Notes: generated by a model not told the origin, from the letters alone. Counted from the first letter of the stretch, positions 41,808-51,350 are shown. The stretch: 64,000 nucleotides of DNA from Streptomyces sp. YS415 (GCF_023544665.1 NZ_JAMJFL010000009.1:62001-126000), one strand, 5' to 3'. Translations and numbers: made by a program.

Positions 41808-43106
41808 TCACTGCTGCTCGATTTCATAGAAGCCCACCCCGTCAAGATATCGAATCGTCCCCATGTCACGGTGGACGATTTCTTCCACTTCATGCATCAG
41901 ATTGACGATCACGGGATACGTCGTGTCATCCACGGTCGGCACGATCCGGTCACCCGGCCGCACGAGCTCCCACACCTCGTGGAAACTCTCCAGCGACTTG
42001 ATCCGGTCGAGCTCGGGGTATTCCGCGAGCTTTCCGGCGACCGGAGAAATGAGCGCCACCCAGGCGAAGTACCGGTCAATTTCGTAGGGCTCGCCCCGGC
42101 GGGCAAGGAATCTTCGGGGCCTGACATACGCGTCCACGGCCCAGTCGAGCTGGGACTCGCCGGTGGCCAACTGGGCGTAGTGCGGCAGGTCGCCGCCGGA
42201 CAGCCGGGCACCCGCCTCGATGAGACAGGGGCCCTGCGGGGTCATCTTCAGCTCCACATGCGCCGGGCCGTGCCGGATGCCGAGCGCGTCCAGTACGGCG
42301 AACGCGTACTCAACCAGCGCGTCCTGGACTTCGCCCCGGCGCGGCACGATGTAGCAGGCGCCGGACAGGTCGGTGATCCCGTTGACGGAGTACCGGGAGC
42401 TGCGCCAGATCTCGGCGGCGTGGTGACGGCCGCCGAGACTCGCCGTGTTGACGATGTACTCCGTACCCACCAGGTATTCCTGGGCGAGGACCGCCTTATT
42501 GGTCGCGGAGAAGATGTCGTCGGACCCGATGAGCCGGCGGAAGGCCTCGGCCGACTCCTGCGGTGTGTCGCAGAACGCGACGCCGTCCCCGCCCGCGCTG
42601 CGCAGCGGCTTGACCACGATCCGGCCGCCGGTCTCCCGGTGCCAGTCCACCAGTTCGTCCTCGGTCTCGGTGCGCAGCTGCCGTGCGGTGAGCAGGCCTG
42701 CGTCGCGTGCGGCCTCGGCCATCGCGGCCTTGTCCCTGCGGGCCTCACTGAGCCGGGTGCCATTGGACGGCAGTCCGAGAGCCTCGCTCAGGATGTCGGC
42801 GAAAGCCACTCCGTATTCGCCGCCGGCCATGACGGCGACCGGCCGGTAAGGGGCGATCGCTTTCAGCGTCCGGTCGAGGTCACCGTCGTGCACGATGTTC
42901 GCCGCGTAATTCTCCAGTGCCGGGCTCGACGACCGGTACACGGCGGGCGGCTCGGGGGAACTCTGGACCCGTACACACGGAAATCCGGCCCGATTAAATG
43001 CGGGCGCTATATGGCGAGCGGTCTGTGGAACACCGTGCGATGCCGTCTCATAGGTGTCCACGAGAACGACGTGGGACTTCTCCGCCGTACGCGTATCCAT
43101 CCGCAC
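41808..43106 (-). CDS. ATP-grasp ligase, candidate amino-acid (dipeptide) ligase
   Basis: About 432 aa from GTG 43106 (GGGGG at 5-bp spacing); ATG at 43109 or 43100 is possible. N-terminal Rossmann-like part (VVLVDTYETA), then ATP-grasp: GTRLSEARRDKAAMAEAARDAGLLTA, GGRIVVKPLRSAGGDGVAF (ATP lysine and Gly loop), LAQEYLVGTEYIVNTASLGG, and the metal-binding GPAHVELKMTPQG with LIEAGARLSGGDLP. The last pair resembles BacD (THTEIKL ... LIESAARFAG). BacD-type ligases join two unprotected amino acids with ATP. The divergent MFS gene shares a 142-bp promoter region. Confidence 0.75.
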   Translation of the reverse strand: MRMDTRTAEKSHVVLVDTYETASHGVPQTARHIAPAFNRAGFPCVRVQSSPEPPAVYRSSSPALENYAANIVHDGDLDRTLKAIAPYRPVAVMAGGEYGVAFADILSEALGLPSNGTRLSEARRDKAAMAEAARDAGLLTARQLRTETEDELVDWHRETGGRIVVKPLRSAGGDGVAFCDTPQESAEAFRRLIGSDDIFSATNKAVLAQEYLVGTEYIVNTASLGGRHHAAEIWRSSRYSVNGITDLSGACYIVPRRGEVQDALVEYAFAVLDALGIRHGPAHVELKMTPQGPCLIEAGARLSGGDLPHYAQLATGESQLDWAVDAYVRPRRFLARRGEPYEIDRYFAWVALISPVAGKLAEYPELDRIKSLESFHEVWELVRPGDRIVPTVDDTTYPVIVNLMHEVEEIVHRDMGTIRYLDGVGFYEIEQQ

Positions 43107-43248
43107 CATTTCCCCCGTACCTGTCGGAACAATATGCATCCTTCACTGTTCCCATAAGATCCGTCAACCTCGATCTCACCATTCGGAATGCTGCTCGCCC
43201 GCAGTCGACGTCGACAGTCGAGCCGCTATCGTGCGAGGATTCCCGCCT

Positions 43249-44475
43249 ATGTGGACCAAGCGATATCCCGCCACACCTGGGCGCTTTTCAGCCATAACCC
43301 AGGCCAGATTCGGCGGTCTTCCCGGACCTTTCTGGATTCTCTGGTCAGGAACCCTGATCAACCGACTCGGCACGATGGTCATCCCCTTTCTCTCCTTTTA
43401 TCTGAGTCGTGAGCGGGGATTGACGGCCACGGAGGTCGGTGCCGTTCTCGCCGTGCTGGGGTTCGGCGGGGTGCTCTCCCAGCCGATCGGCGGAGTGATC
43501 GCGGACCGCTGGGGCCGCCGCGTCGCGCTGACCGGCGGCATGCTGGCCACGGGTGTGCTCATGCTGGTCCTCGGCTATGCCAGGAGCACCCCCGTCATCG
43601 TCGTGGTGGTGTTCCTCCTGGGCCTCGCCCTGGACCTGTTCCGGCCCGCGTCCCAGGCGATCGTCGCTGACCTGTTCCCGCCCGAGGGCCGCCCCAGGGC
43701 CTTCGGGATGCTGCTCTGGGCGGTGAACCTGGGCTTCGCCCTTTCCATGGCGCTCGGCGGGGTGCTGGCCAGGAACGGGTTCCTCACCCTGTTCTGGATC
43801 GATGCGCTGAGCTGCGCCGTCTTCGGTGTGCTCGTCTGGCGAGGGGTGCCGGAAGGGAGCGCCCGGCCGACAAGAATCGCCCAGGGGCGCGCCACCGACG
43901 TCCTGCGGGATCAGGTGATGGTCACCTTCGTCTTCCTGACCCTGCTGTGCGCCTTCGTCTTCATGCAGGCCCTCACCACCCTGCCCCTGGCGATGGAACG
44001 GCAAGGGCTGCCCACGTCCTCGTACGGCCTGGTCATGGCTCTCAACGGGCTGACCATCGTGGTGCTCCAACCGCTGATCGGGCACCGGCTCGGGCAGTTC
44101 GACCGCACCCACGGGCTGGTCCTCGGCATGGTGCTGATGGGCGTCGGCAACGCCGCCACGGCCTGGGTGTCCACCACTCCCGGGTACGCCGGCGCGGTCG
44201 CCGTGTGGACGGTCGGCGAGGTCCTGCTGACCTCGATCGGCTCCGCCCTGGTCGCCGACCTGGCACCGGTGCACCTGCGCGGCCGGTACAACGGCCTGTA
44301 CGGACTGGCCTGGGGGCTCGGGTCGTTCACCGCGCCGCTCGGCGGCACCCGCCTGCTGGAGATCGGAGCCCCCGTGCTCTGGTACTCGTGCGCCGCGCTG
44401 TGCGGTGCGGCGGCTGCCGGGCAGTTGGCCCTGCGCGGCGCGGTCCGACGCCGGATCGCGGTGGCCGAGGACTGA
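43249..44475 (+). CDS. MFS transporter, probable product exporter
   Basis: 408 aa from ATG 43249 with GAGGA upstream; a much longer upstream frame has no family match and overlaps the divergent gene. About 12 membrane helices; the MFS loop motif is GGVIADRWGRRVALTGG (~75-91). It resembles drug-efflux MFS members, and bacilysin loci encode such a protein (BacE) for export and self-protection. Divergent promoter with the ATP-grasp gene; convergent with the aminotransferase gene 143 bp downstream. Confidence 0.85.
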   Translation: MWTKRYPATPGRFSAITQARFGGLPGPFWILWSGTLINRLGTMVIPFLSFYLSRERGLTATEVGAVLAVLGFGGVLSQPIGGVIADRWGRRVALTGGMLATGVLMLVLGYARSTPVIVVVVFLLGLALDLFRPASQAIVADLFPPEGRPRAFGMLLWAVNLGFALSMALGGVLARNGFLTLFWIDALSCAVFGVLVWRGVPEGSARPTRIAQGRATDVLRDQVMVTFVFLTLLCAFVFMQALTTLPLAMERQGLPTSSYGLVMALNGLTIVVLQPLIGHRLGQFDRTHGLVLGMVLMGVGNAATAWVSTTPGYAGAVAVWTVGEVLLTSIGSALVADLAPVHLRGRYNGLYGLAWGLGSFTAPLGGTRLLEIGAPVLWYSCAALCGAAAAGQLALRGAVRRRIAVAED

Positions 44476-44618
44476 CCGAACGGCGGGTCGCGACCAGCCC
44501 GGGACACCGCGCCGTCCCGCCTCCGGCCGGCACCTCCCGGGCGGGAAGGAACCACGCAGGCCGACAGAACCCCCTCGCCTCCGGCGACCGGCTGGTTCCG
44601 CCCGGCGGTACGACAGCG

Positions 44619-45713
44619 TCAGTCAAGCGTCTCCTTGCGGAAACGCTGTGACGCGAAGAGGAAACGGTCGTTCGCGGTGCGCTCTCCGACGCTGATCCGC
44701 ACGCCCTCGCCGTCGAACGAGCGCACCAGCACTCCCTCGTCCTCACAGGCCTGGGTGAAGGCAGTCGTGTGCTCGTGGGTGGCGAGCCACACGAAGTTGG
44801 CGTGCGACGGAGGCACGGTCCATCCCTGCTCGGACAGCGCCGACGTCACCCGGTTCCGCTCGGCCACGAGCAGGGCCACCCGTTCCCGCATCAGGGCGTC
44901 GGCCCGCAGCGAGGCGATGGCCGCGTCCTGGGCGAACCGGGTCACCCCGAACGGTACGGCCGTCCTGCGCAGCGCCGCCGCGACGGGTTCGTGCGCCACG
45001 GCGAAGCCCACGCGCAGACCGGCGAGCCCGAACGCCTTGGAGAAAGTGCGCAGGACACAGACATTGGGGCGGTTCCGGTACACCTCGATCCCGTCGGGAA
45101 AGTCGTCGTCTCGGACGAACTCGATGTACGCCTCGTCGAGAACCACCAGCACGTCTGAGGGAACGTGGTCGAGAAAGCGTTCCAGCTCTGCTCGGCGCAC
45201 GATGGTTCCGGTGGGATTGTTGGGGTTGCAGACAAAGATGAGCCTGGTGTGCTCGGTGATCGCGGCGGCCATCGCGGTGAGATCGTGCGCCGCGCCAGTG
45301 GTGAGCGGGACCCGCACGGAGTCCGCCCCGACGATCTGCGTGAGCACCGGGTACGCCTCGAACGACCGCCAGGCATAGAGGACTTCGTCCCCCGGCCCGA
45401 CGGTTGCCTGAAGCAGTTGCTGCGTGACGCCCACGGATCCCGTACCCGTCGCGATGTGGGACTCCGGCACGTCGAGGTAGGTGGAGAGCTCACGGACGAG
45501 TTCCCCGCAGGCCAGATCGGGATAGCGGTTGACACTGGCCGTACCGGCGAGCGTCCGTTCCAGCACGCCGGGGAGCGGCGGAAAGGGGTTCTCGTTGGAG
45601 GACAGCTTGTACACGGAGCCGTCCTGCGCGCCGGAAGCCGCCACGGAGCGCCCCGGCTGGTAGCCGGGTATCGACTCAAGGACCGGCCTCAGTCTGGGTG
45701 CGTGCTCGCCCAC
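44619..45713 (-). CDS. HisC/aromatic-type PLP aminotransferase
   Basis: 364 aa, GTG start at 45713 behind GAGGAGG. Fold-type I class II aminotransferase: [13 protein letters not shown] (~36-48), [13 protein letters not shown] (~160), VLDEAYIEF (~193) and the PLP-lysine motif [14 protein letters not shown] (~222-235). The family covers histidinol-phosphate and phenylalanine aminotransferases, and BacF of bacilysin is of the same general type. In this cluster it would convert a dihydro-hydroxyphenylpyruvate to the amino acid. A secondary HisC-like housekeeping role is the alternative. Confidence 0.88.
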   Translation of the reverse strand: MGEHAPRLRPVLESIPGYQPGRSVAASGAQDGSVYKLSSNENPFPPLPGVLERTLAGTASVNRYPDLACGELVRELSTYLDVPESHIATGTGSVGVTQQLLQATVGPGDEVLYAWRSFEAYPVLTQIVGADSVRVPLTTGAAHDLTAMAAAITEHTRLIFVCNPNNPTGTIVRRAELERFLDHVPSDVLVVLDEAYIEFVRDDDFPDGIEVYRNRPNVCVLRTFSKAFGLAGLRVGFAVAHEPVAAALRRTAVPFGVTRFAQDAAIASLRADALMRERVALLVAERNRVTSALSEQGWTVPPSHANFVWLATHEHTTAFTQACEDEGVLVRSFDGEGVRISVGERTANDRFLFASQRFRKETLD

Positions 45714-45818
45714 TCGCCCTGCCTCCTCAGCTCACGACGACAACGAGCGGCAATGTTCCTTCAGGCCTTCCGCACGTTCAAGGGCGGTCCATTTGCTGAG
45801 CGTTGACCGCTGGGCCAC

Positions 45819-46250
45819 GTGGTGCCCGGCACCGACAGGCTCATCAAGCACACTGAGGTGACGGGTGAGGTCATCGGCATCAAGGGGATGTACGAGGCCG
45901 CTACCCAGGCCGAAATCACCACCCCGAAACAGGCCGAACTCCAGCGCCCGACTCGACGAGTCTGTCGATACTGGACGCCCGTGCGGGTCACCGCAGCATG
46001 GGCACCGATGCCGCCCGGACCTGAGCAAGGCCGCCGGCACGTCCAGCCGCTCGGCGAGCAGCACACGGCGCACTCCTCACGGCGCATCCGCATCGAGCAC
46101 GGCATCGCGCACCGCAAGAGTTGGTGGCTCGCACCCGACCTCGGCCGACGCGGACACGTAGTCCGGCGGGTCGAACGACGGCCGGCTGCCAGTCACGCGA
46201 GCCGCGTTTCTTGCGATTGCAGGTTGTGGTCTCCCGCTCCGGTGCACTGA
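45819..46250 (+). pseudogene. degenerate transposase remnant (DDE/IS5-type)
   Basis: The translated strand shows pieces typical of DDE transposase C-termini: VIGIKGMYEAATQ with EITTPKQAELQ (normally VIGDKGYxG ... ITTPKK) and RIRIEHGIAHRKSWW with LGRRGHVV (normally RIRVEHGIAHLKNWR ... LGRREHM). Spacing between blocks is too short and key residues are lost, so it is dead. No terminal inverted repeats were found. It borders the mini-cluster on the tRNA-Ala side. From 46251 to 46535 I see no gene. Confidence 0.55.
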
Positions 46251-46535
46251 GCGCGGACGTTGATGTCCCCGGTGATCAGCTCTTTCGCGTCGGCCTGGGC
46301 CTGGAGCGTGATGAAGATCCGATGTCAGGTACCGCCCCGCTGCCGGCGGCGGAACAGTCGTACACCCGACCCCACGGCCCGTACTCGGCGAGGAGGCCAC
46401 GGGCCACTCACGCACGCCCCTGAGACCGACGCGGCTCTTGGCCGGACAGACCCATGATCCGCGAGGAGCCGGACACGGCAGCGCACCAAAATGCCCCCTG
46501 AACCGCGTTTCCGCAGACCAGAGGGCATTTATGTG

Positions 46536-46608
46536 TGGAGCCTAGGGGAGTCGAACCCCTGACATCTGCCATGCAAAGACAGCGCTCTACCAACTGAGCT
46601 AAGGCCCC
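46536..46608 (-). tRNA. tRNA-Ala (TGC)
   Basis: Acceptor GGGGCCT pairs with AGGCTCC. The anticodon loop TTTGCAT gives TGC. D-arm AGCTCAGTTGGTAGAGC and T-arm GGGGTTCGACTCCCC are standard. CCA is not encoded. Its 3' end faces the accessory island. Confidence 0.95.
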
Positions 46609-46791
46609 TCGACAGGGGACGTCCAGCCGGAAGCGTCGCAGATCCGGTGGGCGCCGCGAACCAGAGTACCGGGTCGCCCGGGGTATCTCGCAAAAAGATT
46701 GGGGGTCCCGGTGGCCGACCACTCTCCGTAAGATGCTCCGCGTGGTTCGCTGGAGCGAACCGCGGTTCTGGGGAAGCGATGGGGAGACGCA

Positions 46792-47343
46792 ATGGACGCC
46801 GCACAGCAGGAAGCGACCGCGAGAGCGCGGGAACTGCAGCGGAACTGGTACGGGGAGCCACTGGGGGCGCTCTTCCGTAAGCTGATAGACGATCTTGGTC
46901 TGAACCAGGCTCGTCTGGCGGGGGTACTGGGACTGTCCGCACCGATGCTGTCGCAGCTGATGAGCGGTCAGCGGGCGAAGATCGGCAATCCGGCCGTGGT
47001 GCAGCGAGTGCAGCTGCTTCAGGACCTGGCGGGGCAGGTCGCGGACGGCAGCGTGAGCGCGGCCGAGGCCACCGAGCGCATGGACGAGATCAAGAAGTCG
47101 CAGGGGGGCTCGGTGCTGAGCAACAACACCACGCAGTCGACGAACAACTCGGGGGCGCCCACGGTCAAGCGGGTGGTCCGCGAGATCCAGTCCCTGCTGC
47201 GCTCGGTCGCCGCCGCCGGCGACATCATCGAGGCCGCCGACACCCTCGCCCCGACCCACCCGGAGCTGGCGGAGTTCCTGCGGGTGTACGGGGCGGGCCG
47301 CACCTCCGACGCGGTCGCGCACTACCAGTCCCACCAGAGCTGA
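46792..47343 (+). CDS. helix-turn-helix DNA-binding protein
   Basis: 183 aa. Residues ~28-75 form an HTH of the XRE/YdaS-like type: LIDDLGLNQARLAGVLGLSAPMLSQLMSGQRAKIGNPAVVQRV. A polar Asn/Ser/Thr-rich linker follows (~110-125), then a helical C-terminal part ending AVAHYQSHQS. It is a conserved Streptomyces protein at this position, beside a kinase gene; the target is unknown. Start ATG at 46792; the preceding GGGGAGACGCA gives a GGAG-type site. Confidence 0.85.
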   Translation: MDAAQQEATARARELQRNWYGEPLGALFRKLIDDLGLNQARLAGVLGLSAPMLSQLMSGQRAKIGNPAVVQRVQLLQDLAGQVADGSVSAAEATERMDEIKKSQGGSVLSNNTTQSTNNSGAPTVKRVVREIQSLLRSVAAAGDIIEAADTLAPTHPELAEFLRVYGAGRTSDAVAHYQSHQS

Positions 47344-47495
47344 CCCCGCGCCCCGGTCACCGAAGGGGGTTCGGCGGGCCGGGGGACGGAGGAGGGATGC
47401 GAGGGGGTCGCATCTCACGGCGCAAGGGGGAGTCGTATCGCTCGTCGAGGGGGAAGCAAGGGGGGTAAGCGGAGGGGGAGGAGCGGCGCACAGCC

Positions 47496-48797
47496 ATGGG
47501 TGAGGTCTTCGCCGGGCGGTACGAACTCGTCGACCCGATCGGACGCGGAGGGGTGGGCGCGGTATGGCGCGCCTGGGATCACCGCCGCCGCCGGTACGTG
47601 GCCGCCAAGGTGCTTCAGCAGAGCGACGCGCATTCCCTGCTGCGCTTCGTGCGCGAGCAGGCCCTGAGGATCGATCATCCGCATGTGCTCGCCCCCGCGA
47701 GCTGGGCCGCCGACGACGACAAGGTCCTGTTCACCATGGACCTCGTCGCCGGTGGTTCGCTGGTCCATCTGGTCGGCGACTACGGCCCGCTGCCCCCGCC
47801 CCTCGTCTGCGTCCTGCTCGACCAACTCCTCTCGGGGCTTGCCGCGGTGCACGCCGAGGATGTGGTGCACCGGGACATCAAGCCCGCCAATGTGCTGCTG
47901 GAAGCCACCGGCACGGGCCGGCCGCGGCTGCGGCTGTCCGACTTCGGCATCGCGATGCGGCTGGGCGAGCCACGGCTGACCGAGACCAACCTCGTGGTCG
48001 GAACGCCCGGTTACCTCGCGCCCGAGCAACTGCTGGGCGCGGAACCGGACTTCCCGGCCGATCTGTTCGCCGTAGGGCTGGTGGCGCTGTATCTGCTGGA
48101 GGGGGCCAAGCCGGATGCCAAGGCGCTGATCGAGTATTTCGCGGCGCATGGCACCCCGGGGGCGCCCAAGGGGATACCCGAGCCGCTGTGGCAGGTCGTG
48201 GCGACGCTGTTGCAGCCGGATCCGCAGGGGCGGTTCCGCACGGCGACCGGGGCCCGCAAGGCGCTCGCCTCGGCGGCCGAGCTGCTGCCGGAGCCGAGGC
48301 CCGACGACGAGATCATCGAGATTTTCGACCAACTCGGGCCGCTGCCGCAGGGGTTCGGGCCCGAGGGGCCACTGACGAGGGCGCCCGGCGTGGATCCCAC
48401 CCGGCGGGAAGCCAGGGCCGGCAGGTCGGACACGGGCGGCTTCCATCTGCCACCACCTCACGTACAGCCCCAGCCCCAGGAACAGCCCCAGGAACAGCAG
48501 CAGCCCCCGCACAGCCCTACCCATGTCCTGTCCACCCCTCGCCCGTACGTCCCGCAGTACCCCGCGCAGCCGCCCACCCCGGTGCCGCACCGGAGTCCCG
48601 ACACTGCCTCTACTGCTTCGTACACCGCTCAGGTCCCGGAGGTTCCCCCTCCGACCACAGGCCACCGCACGGCCCGCCGCCTGGCCGCCCGCCGGGCCGC
48701 CCGCCGCCCCGGCCCGCCCGCGAGGATCGCGATCCCCCTGCTGCTGCTCGCCCTGGCCCTCTACGCCACGGGTTTCTGGGCCCTGACCCGCATCTGA
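47496..48797 (+). CDS. Ser/Thr protein kinase with Pro/Gln-rich linker and C-terminal membrane anchor
   Basis: 433 aa. Kinase domain ~8-265: GRGGVGAVWRA, AAKVLQ (catalytic Lys), VHRDIKPANVLLE, SDFGIAMRLG, GTPGYLAPEQ. The linker (~325-400) is Pro/Gln/Ser-rich, and a basic patch precedes the single C-terminal helix (IAIPLLLLALALYATGFWAL), so the kinase faces the cytoplasm with only a few residues outside. It has no PASTA or other sensor domain. It is 152 bp downstream of the HTH gene. Confidence 0.92.
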   Translation: MGEVFAGRYELVDPIGRGGVGAVWRAWDHRRRRYVAAKVLQQSDAHSLLRFVREQALRIDHPHVLAPASWAADDDKVLFTMDLVAGGSLVHLVGDYGPLPPPLVCVLLDQLLSGLAAVHAEDVVHRDIKPANVLLEATGTGRPRLRLSDFGIAMRLGEPRLTETNLVVGTPGYLAPEQLLGAEPDFPADLFAVGLVALYLLEGAKPDAKALIEYFAAHGTPGAPKGIPEPLWQVVATLLQPDPQGRFRTATGARKALASAAELLPEPRPDDEIIEIFDQLGPLPQGFGPEGPLTRAPGVDPTRREARAGRSDTGGFHLPPPHVQPQPQEQPQEQQQPPHSPTHVLSTPRPYVPQYPAQPPTPVPHRSPDTASTASYTAQVPEVPPPTTGHRTARRLAARRAARRPGPPARIAIPLLLLALALYATGFWALTRI

Positions 48798-48830
48798 CGA
48801 GGGGCGCAACCCCGGTACCCCATCCCATCC

Positions 48831-48854
48831 GCACCTGAGCACCTGAGCACCTGA
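48831..48854. repeat. three 8-bp tandem repeats
   Basis: GCACCTGA occurs three times in a row in the 98-bp gap between convergent genes. Nearby TGAGCCCGCTCCC is also duplicated. Probably simple slippage. Confidence 0.6.
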
Positions 48855-48895
48855 GCCCGCTCCCACCTCAAAATCCCTGAGCCCGCTCCCCGCCC

Positions 48896-50200
48896 TCACA
48901 GAACCCGCCGCCGCCCCGCCACCGTCCACACCGCCAGCGTGGCCACGATCACCGTCCCGCCCCCGATGCCGCTCACCGCGAGGACCGACATCAAGGCGTC
49001 GTCGTCCCCCGCGCCGCCTCCGCCGCCGGACGGCACTCCGCCCAGCTCCCCCACGCCCCCGGGCGACGCGAACACGTCCTGGGGCCGGAACCGGCCGTCA
49101 TAAGCCGGTCCGCTCCGCGCCGGGCCCTCCACCCGCACCCGCAGCGTCAGGGCGAACGGCCCGTCCCCGAACCGCTCGGCCACCTGTGCGCTCAGATGCA
49201 CGACGAGGTAGTAGGAGCCCCCGAACCGCATCCCCGTGATCCGGTCGCCGTTGCCGAACCGGTTCTCGTACGCCACCGGCGGCAGCGGATCCAGCGAGGC
49301 GGAACGCTGACTGCCGTTGTAGTTGAGGCTCGCGTCGTCCAGCGGCGCCCGCACCGGGTTGTGGACGGACAGTTCCAGCGCCCCCACCACCACCCGGGAG
49401 CCCTCCCCCGAGCCGGCCAGCTCGGCGGTGGCGTGCAGCCGCTCCCCCCAGTCGACCGGCACCCGGTAGAACACGGTCCCCCCGGGCTGCAGGTCCGAGC
49501 GCCACACGCCCTGCCCGAGGGAGACGGCCGAGGCGAACCCCGCGCCGCCGTCCCGTCGTACCGCCTCGCCCGTCAGGGGCGCGGGAGAGCCGGGGTCCCC
49601 GGACTCGGGGGCGCCGGTCGGTACGGCCTCCTCCAGCGGGGGCTCCGCGAAGGCGGCGAGTTCCAGGTCCCAGGCGACATCGCCGACGGCCGGCGTACCC
49701 ACCCGCTCGACGACCACGTAGTAGGTGCCCGCCTCCGCGCACCGCGTGCGGTCCGCGGACCGCTCCCGCATCGCCACCGCCGTGAGCGGACGCGCGCTGC
49801 TGCCGCCGCCGAAGGTCTCCGTCTCGAAGGAGCAGGAGCCTCCGTCGGCGTCCTGCACCGACACCCGGAGCCCGTCGGAGGCGGAGACGGTCGCGTCCGC
49901 CGGGGGAACCGCGGTGGCGGAGACGTACGCGGTGGAGGTGCCGTCCAAGTCCAGGCGGTAGTAGACATCGGTGCTCACCGGCAGCGAGCTGCGGTACGCC
50001 CGTCCGGGTTCCAGCCGGGCGGCGTCCGCGGTGCTCGCGACGCCCGGGACGGTCGTGGCGTCGGGGGAGAAGCCATAAGGCGTCGGCGCCGGGGCCGCAA
50101 CCGCGGAGGGCACCCCGGCACCCGCCCCGCTACCGCACAGCACCGCCGTCACCACGGCCACGCGGCACACCGCGCGCCACCACGCCGTACGCCGCCCCAT
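48896..50200 (-). CDS. secreted, C-terminally membrane-anchored protein of unknown function
   Basis: 434 aa from ATG 50200. Signal peptide (MGRRTAWWRAVCRVAVVTAVLCGSGAGAG...SAVAAP), ~370-residue extracellular region with two similar beta-rich halves (YRSSLPVSTDVYYRLDLDG ... and VWRSDLQPGGTVFYRVPVDWG ...), a Gly-rich spacer and a C-terminal helix (SGIGGGTVIVATLAVWTV) followed by GRRRVL. The halves look like duplicated carbohydrate- or PPC-like beta domains, but I do not recognise the family. Convergent with the kinase gene. Confidence 0.8.
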   Translation of the reverse strand: MGRRTAWWRAVCRVAVVTAVLCGSGAGAGVPSAVAAPAPTPYGFSPDATTVPGVASTADAARLEPGRAYRSSLPVSTDVYYRLDLDGTSTAYVSATAVPPADATVSASDGLRVSVQDADGGSCSFETETFGGGSSARPLTAVAMRERSADRTRCAEAGTYYVVVERVGTPAVGDVAWDLELAAFAEPPLEEAVPTGAPESGDPGSPAPLTGEAVRRDGGAGFASAVSLGQGVWRSDLQPGGTVFYRVPVDWGERLHATAELAGSGEGSRVVVGALELSVHNPVRAPLDDASLNYNGSQRSASLDPLPPVAYENRFGNGDRITGMRFGGSYYLVVHLSAQVAERFGDGPFALTLRVRVEGPARSGPAYDGRFRPQDVFASPGGVGELGGVPSGGGGGAGDDDALMSVLAVSGIGGGTVIVATLAVWTVAGRRRVL

Positions 50201-50282
50201 CACGCGCCACCCCTTGTCGTCGCCGGACCGGGAACGTGCCCCATCCTGCCCACCCGGGCCGCGAGCCACCCGCGGAAAACAC

Positions 50283-50311
50283 AAAACCCCGACCGCAACC
50301 ACGGCCGGGGT
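50283..50311 (-). terminator. terminator after the DLW-39 gene
   Basis: AACCCCGACCG and CGGCCGGGGT form a ~10-bp stem with one mismatch around CAACCA, beginning 29 bp past the stop. Confidence 0.65.
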
Positions 50312-50339
50312 CTGTTCTCAGCTCAGCTTGTCGGAATTC

Positions 50340-50468
50340 TCACGAACCCGTGGGCACGGAGTCAGTCGCCTCCGTCCACAGATCCTGCTCGGCGCGATCC
50401 GCCTGGATCTGGCGGTACACGAGGAGCCCGCCGATGGCGGCCAGTGCGACCAGGAGAAGCTTCTTCAC
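50340..50468 (-). CDS. DLW-39 family small membrane protein
   Basis: 42 aa from GTG 50468, with GAGG upstream. Sequence: MKKLLLVALAAIGGLLVYRQ then QADRAEQDLWTEATDSVPTGS. One membrane helix and the conserved Asp-Leu-Trp motif define this very small actinobacterial family, typically encoded between gyrA-region tRNAs. The function is unknown. A longer frame starting at 50570 is not supported by the family. Confidence 0.9.
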   Translation of the reverse strand: MKKLLLVALAAIGGLLVYRQIQADRAEQDLWTEATDSVPTGS

Positions 50469-50796
50469 CGCGCGACCTCGTCTTTCGTTGACGTAGGGGA
50501 CCTCTGGCGCCCGACTATACACACCGACCGATATCGATCGGTGACCTGTACGAGCCCCCCAACTCGCCATGGCTGGACCGCAGTAGGAACGGATGGCGGC
50601 CTTCCGATCCGAGGGTGATCAGACCCTCACACACGGTGATTTTGGGATCTCTTCTCCGCATTTCCGGCCACTTGCACCCATCCGGGTGGTGTTCATCTGA
50701 ACATCGACGCGCCACGGGCCCAGGTCCACCACTTCGCGGCCTCCATACACATCATGAGGAAAGTACGCAAATCGCCCAACCCGAAAGTGAGGGGCC
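50469..50796. other. 328-bp intergenic region between divergent genes
   Basis: No gene is seen. A short dyad ACCGATATCGATCGGT occurs at 50524-50539, upstream of the DLW-39 gene, and GAGGGGCC before 50797 is the ribosome binding site of the secreted protein gene. Confidence 0.55.
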
Positions 50797-51225
50797 ATGG
50801 CCCGGAACAAGGTCATGACGCTGTGGACCGCCATCGTCACCGCCTTCCTCGCGCTGTGCACGGCGCTCGGACTCGTCACCACGACCGCCGCCGCGGCCGT
50901 ACCTCCCACCGAGTCGGCCCGCACCAGCGGCAGCGACAGCACCGCGCAGTCCCCGGTGCCGGCGATGTCCCTCTGGGCCTGGTCCTACGCCAGGTCACTG
51001 CCCCCCACGATGAAGCAGCGCATCCGCGCCGAGGCGCACGGCAAGACACCGAGCTGCCGCCACCACGCGGACACCGAAGCGGACCCGGAAGCGGAAGCGG
51101 AAGCCGGACCGGCCGCGCTCGACTGCGACACCACCGACGCAGATGCCGCAACCCGAGCCGCAGCCGAGGCCGAAACGCCCGTCGGTGTGATCGTCGGGAC
51201 CAGGGACATCCCGCTCCAGCGCTGA
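50797..51225 (+). CDS. small secreted protein (DUF6344-like)
   Basis: 142 aa, ATG behind GAGGGGCC. Signal peptide VMTLWTAIVTAFLALCTALGLVTTTAAAA, then a short conserved region (PAMSLWAWSYARSLPPTMKQRIRAEAHG) and a disordered acidic Ala/Glu/Asp-rich stretch (~90-130) ending VGVIVGTRDIPLQR. The signal and WAWSYARSLPPTMKQRI core recall a Streptomyces family annotated DUF6344; that name is from memory. Two cysteines in the mature part could form a disulfide. Confidence 0.7.
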   Translation: MARNKVMTLWTAIVTAFLALCTALGLVTTTAAAAVPPTESARTSGSDSTAQSPVPAMSLWAWSYARSLPPTMKQRIRAEAHGKTPSCRHHADTEADPEAEAEAGPAALDCDTTDADAATRAAAEAETPVGVIVGTRDIPLQR

Positions 51226-51350
51226 GCGCGCACCGCTCGCGCACCTGATCCTCCTCCCCCGTCCGTCCTGGCGAACTTGCGTACAGCTCCGCCCTCATCC
51301 GACGCCCGGCCACGCGAAGACGTGGCCGGGCCTCGTCGTAGCCTGACCCC

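Noticed and set aside
45732..46073. A minus-strand 113-residue frame overlapping the transposase remnant
   Set aside because: No recognisable motif; the plus-strand frame has transposase-like blocks, so this is its complement.
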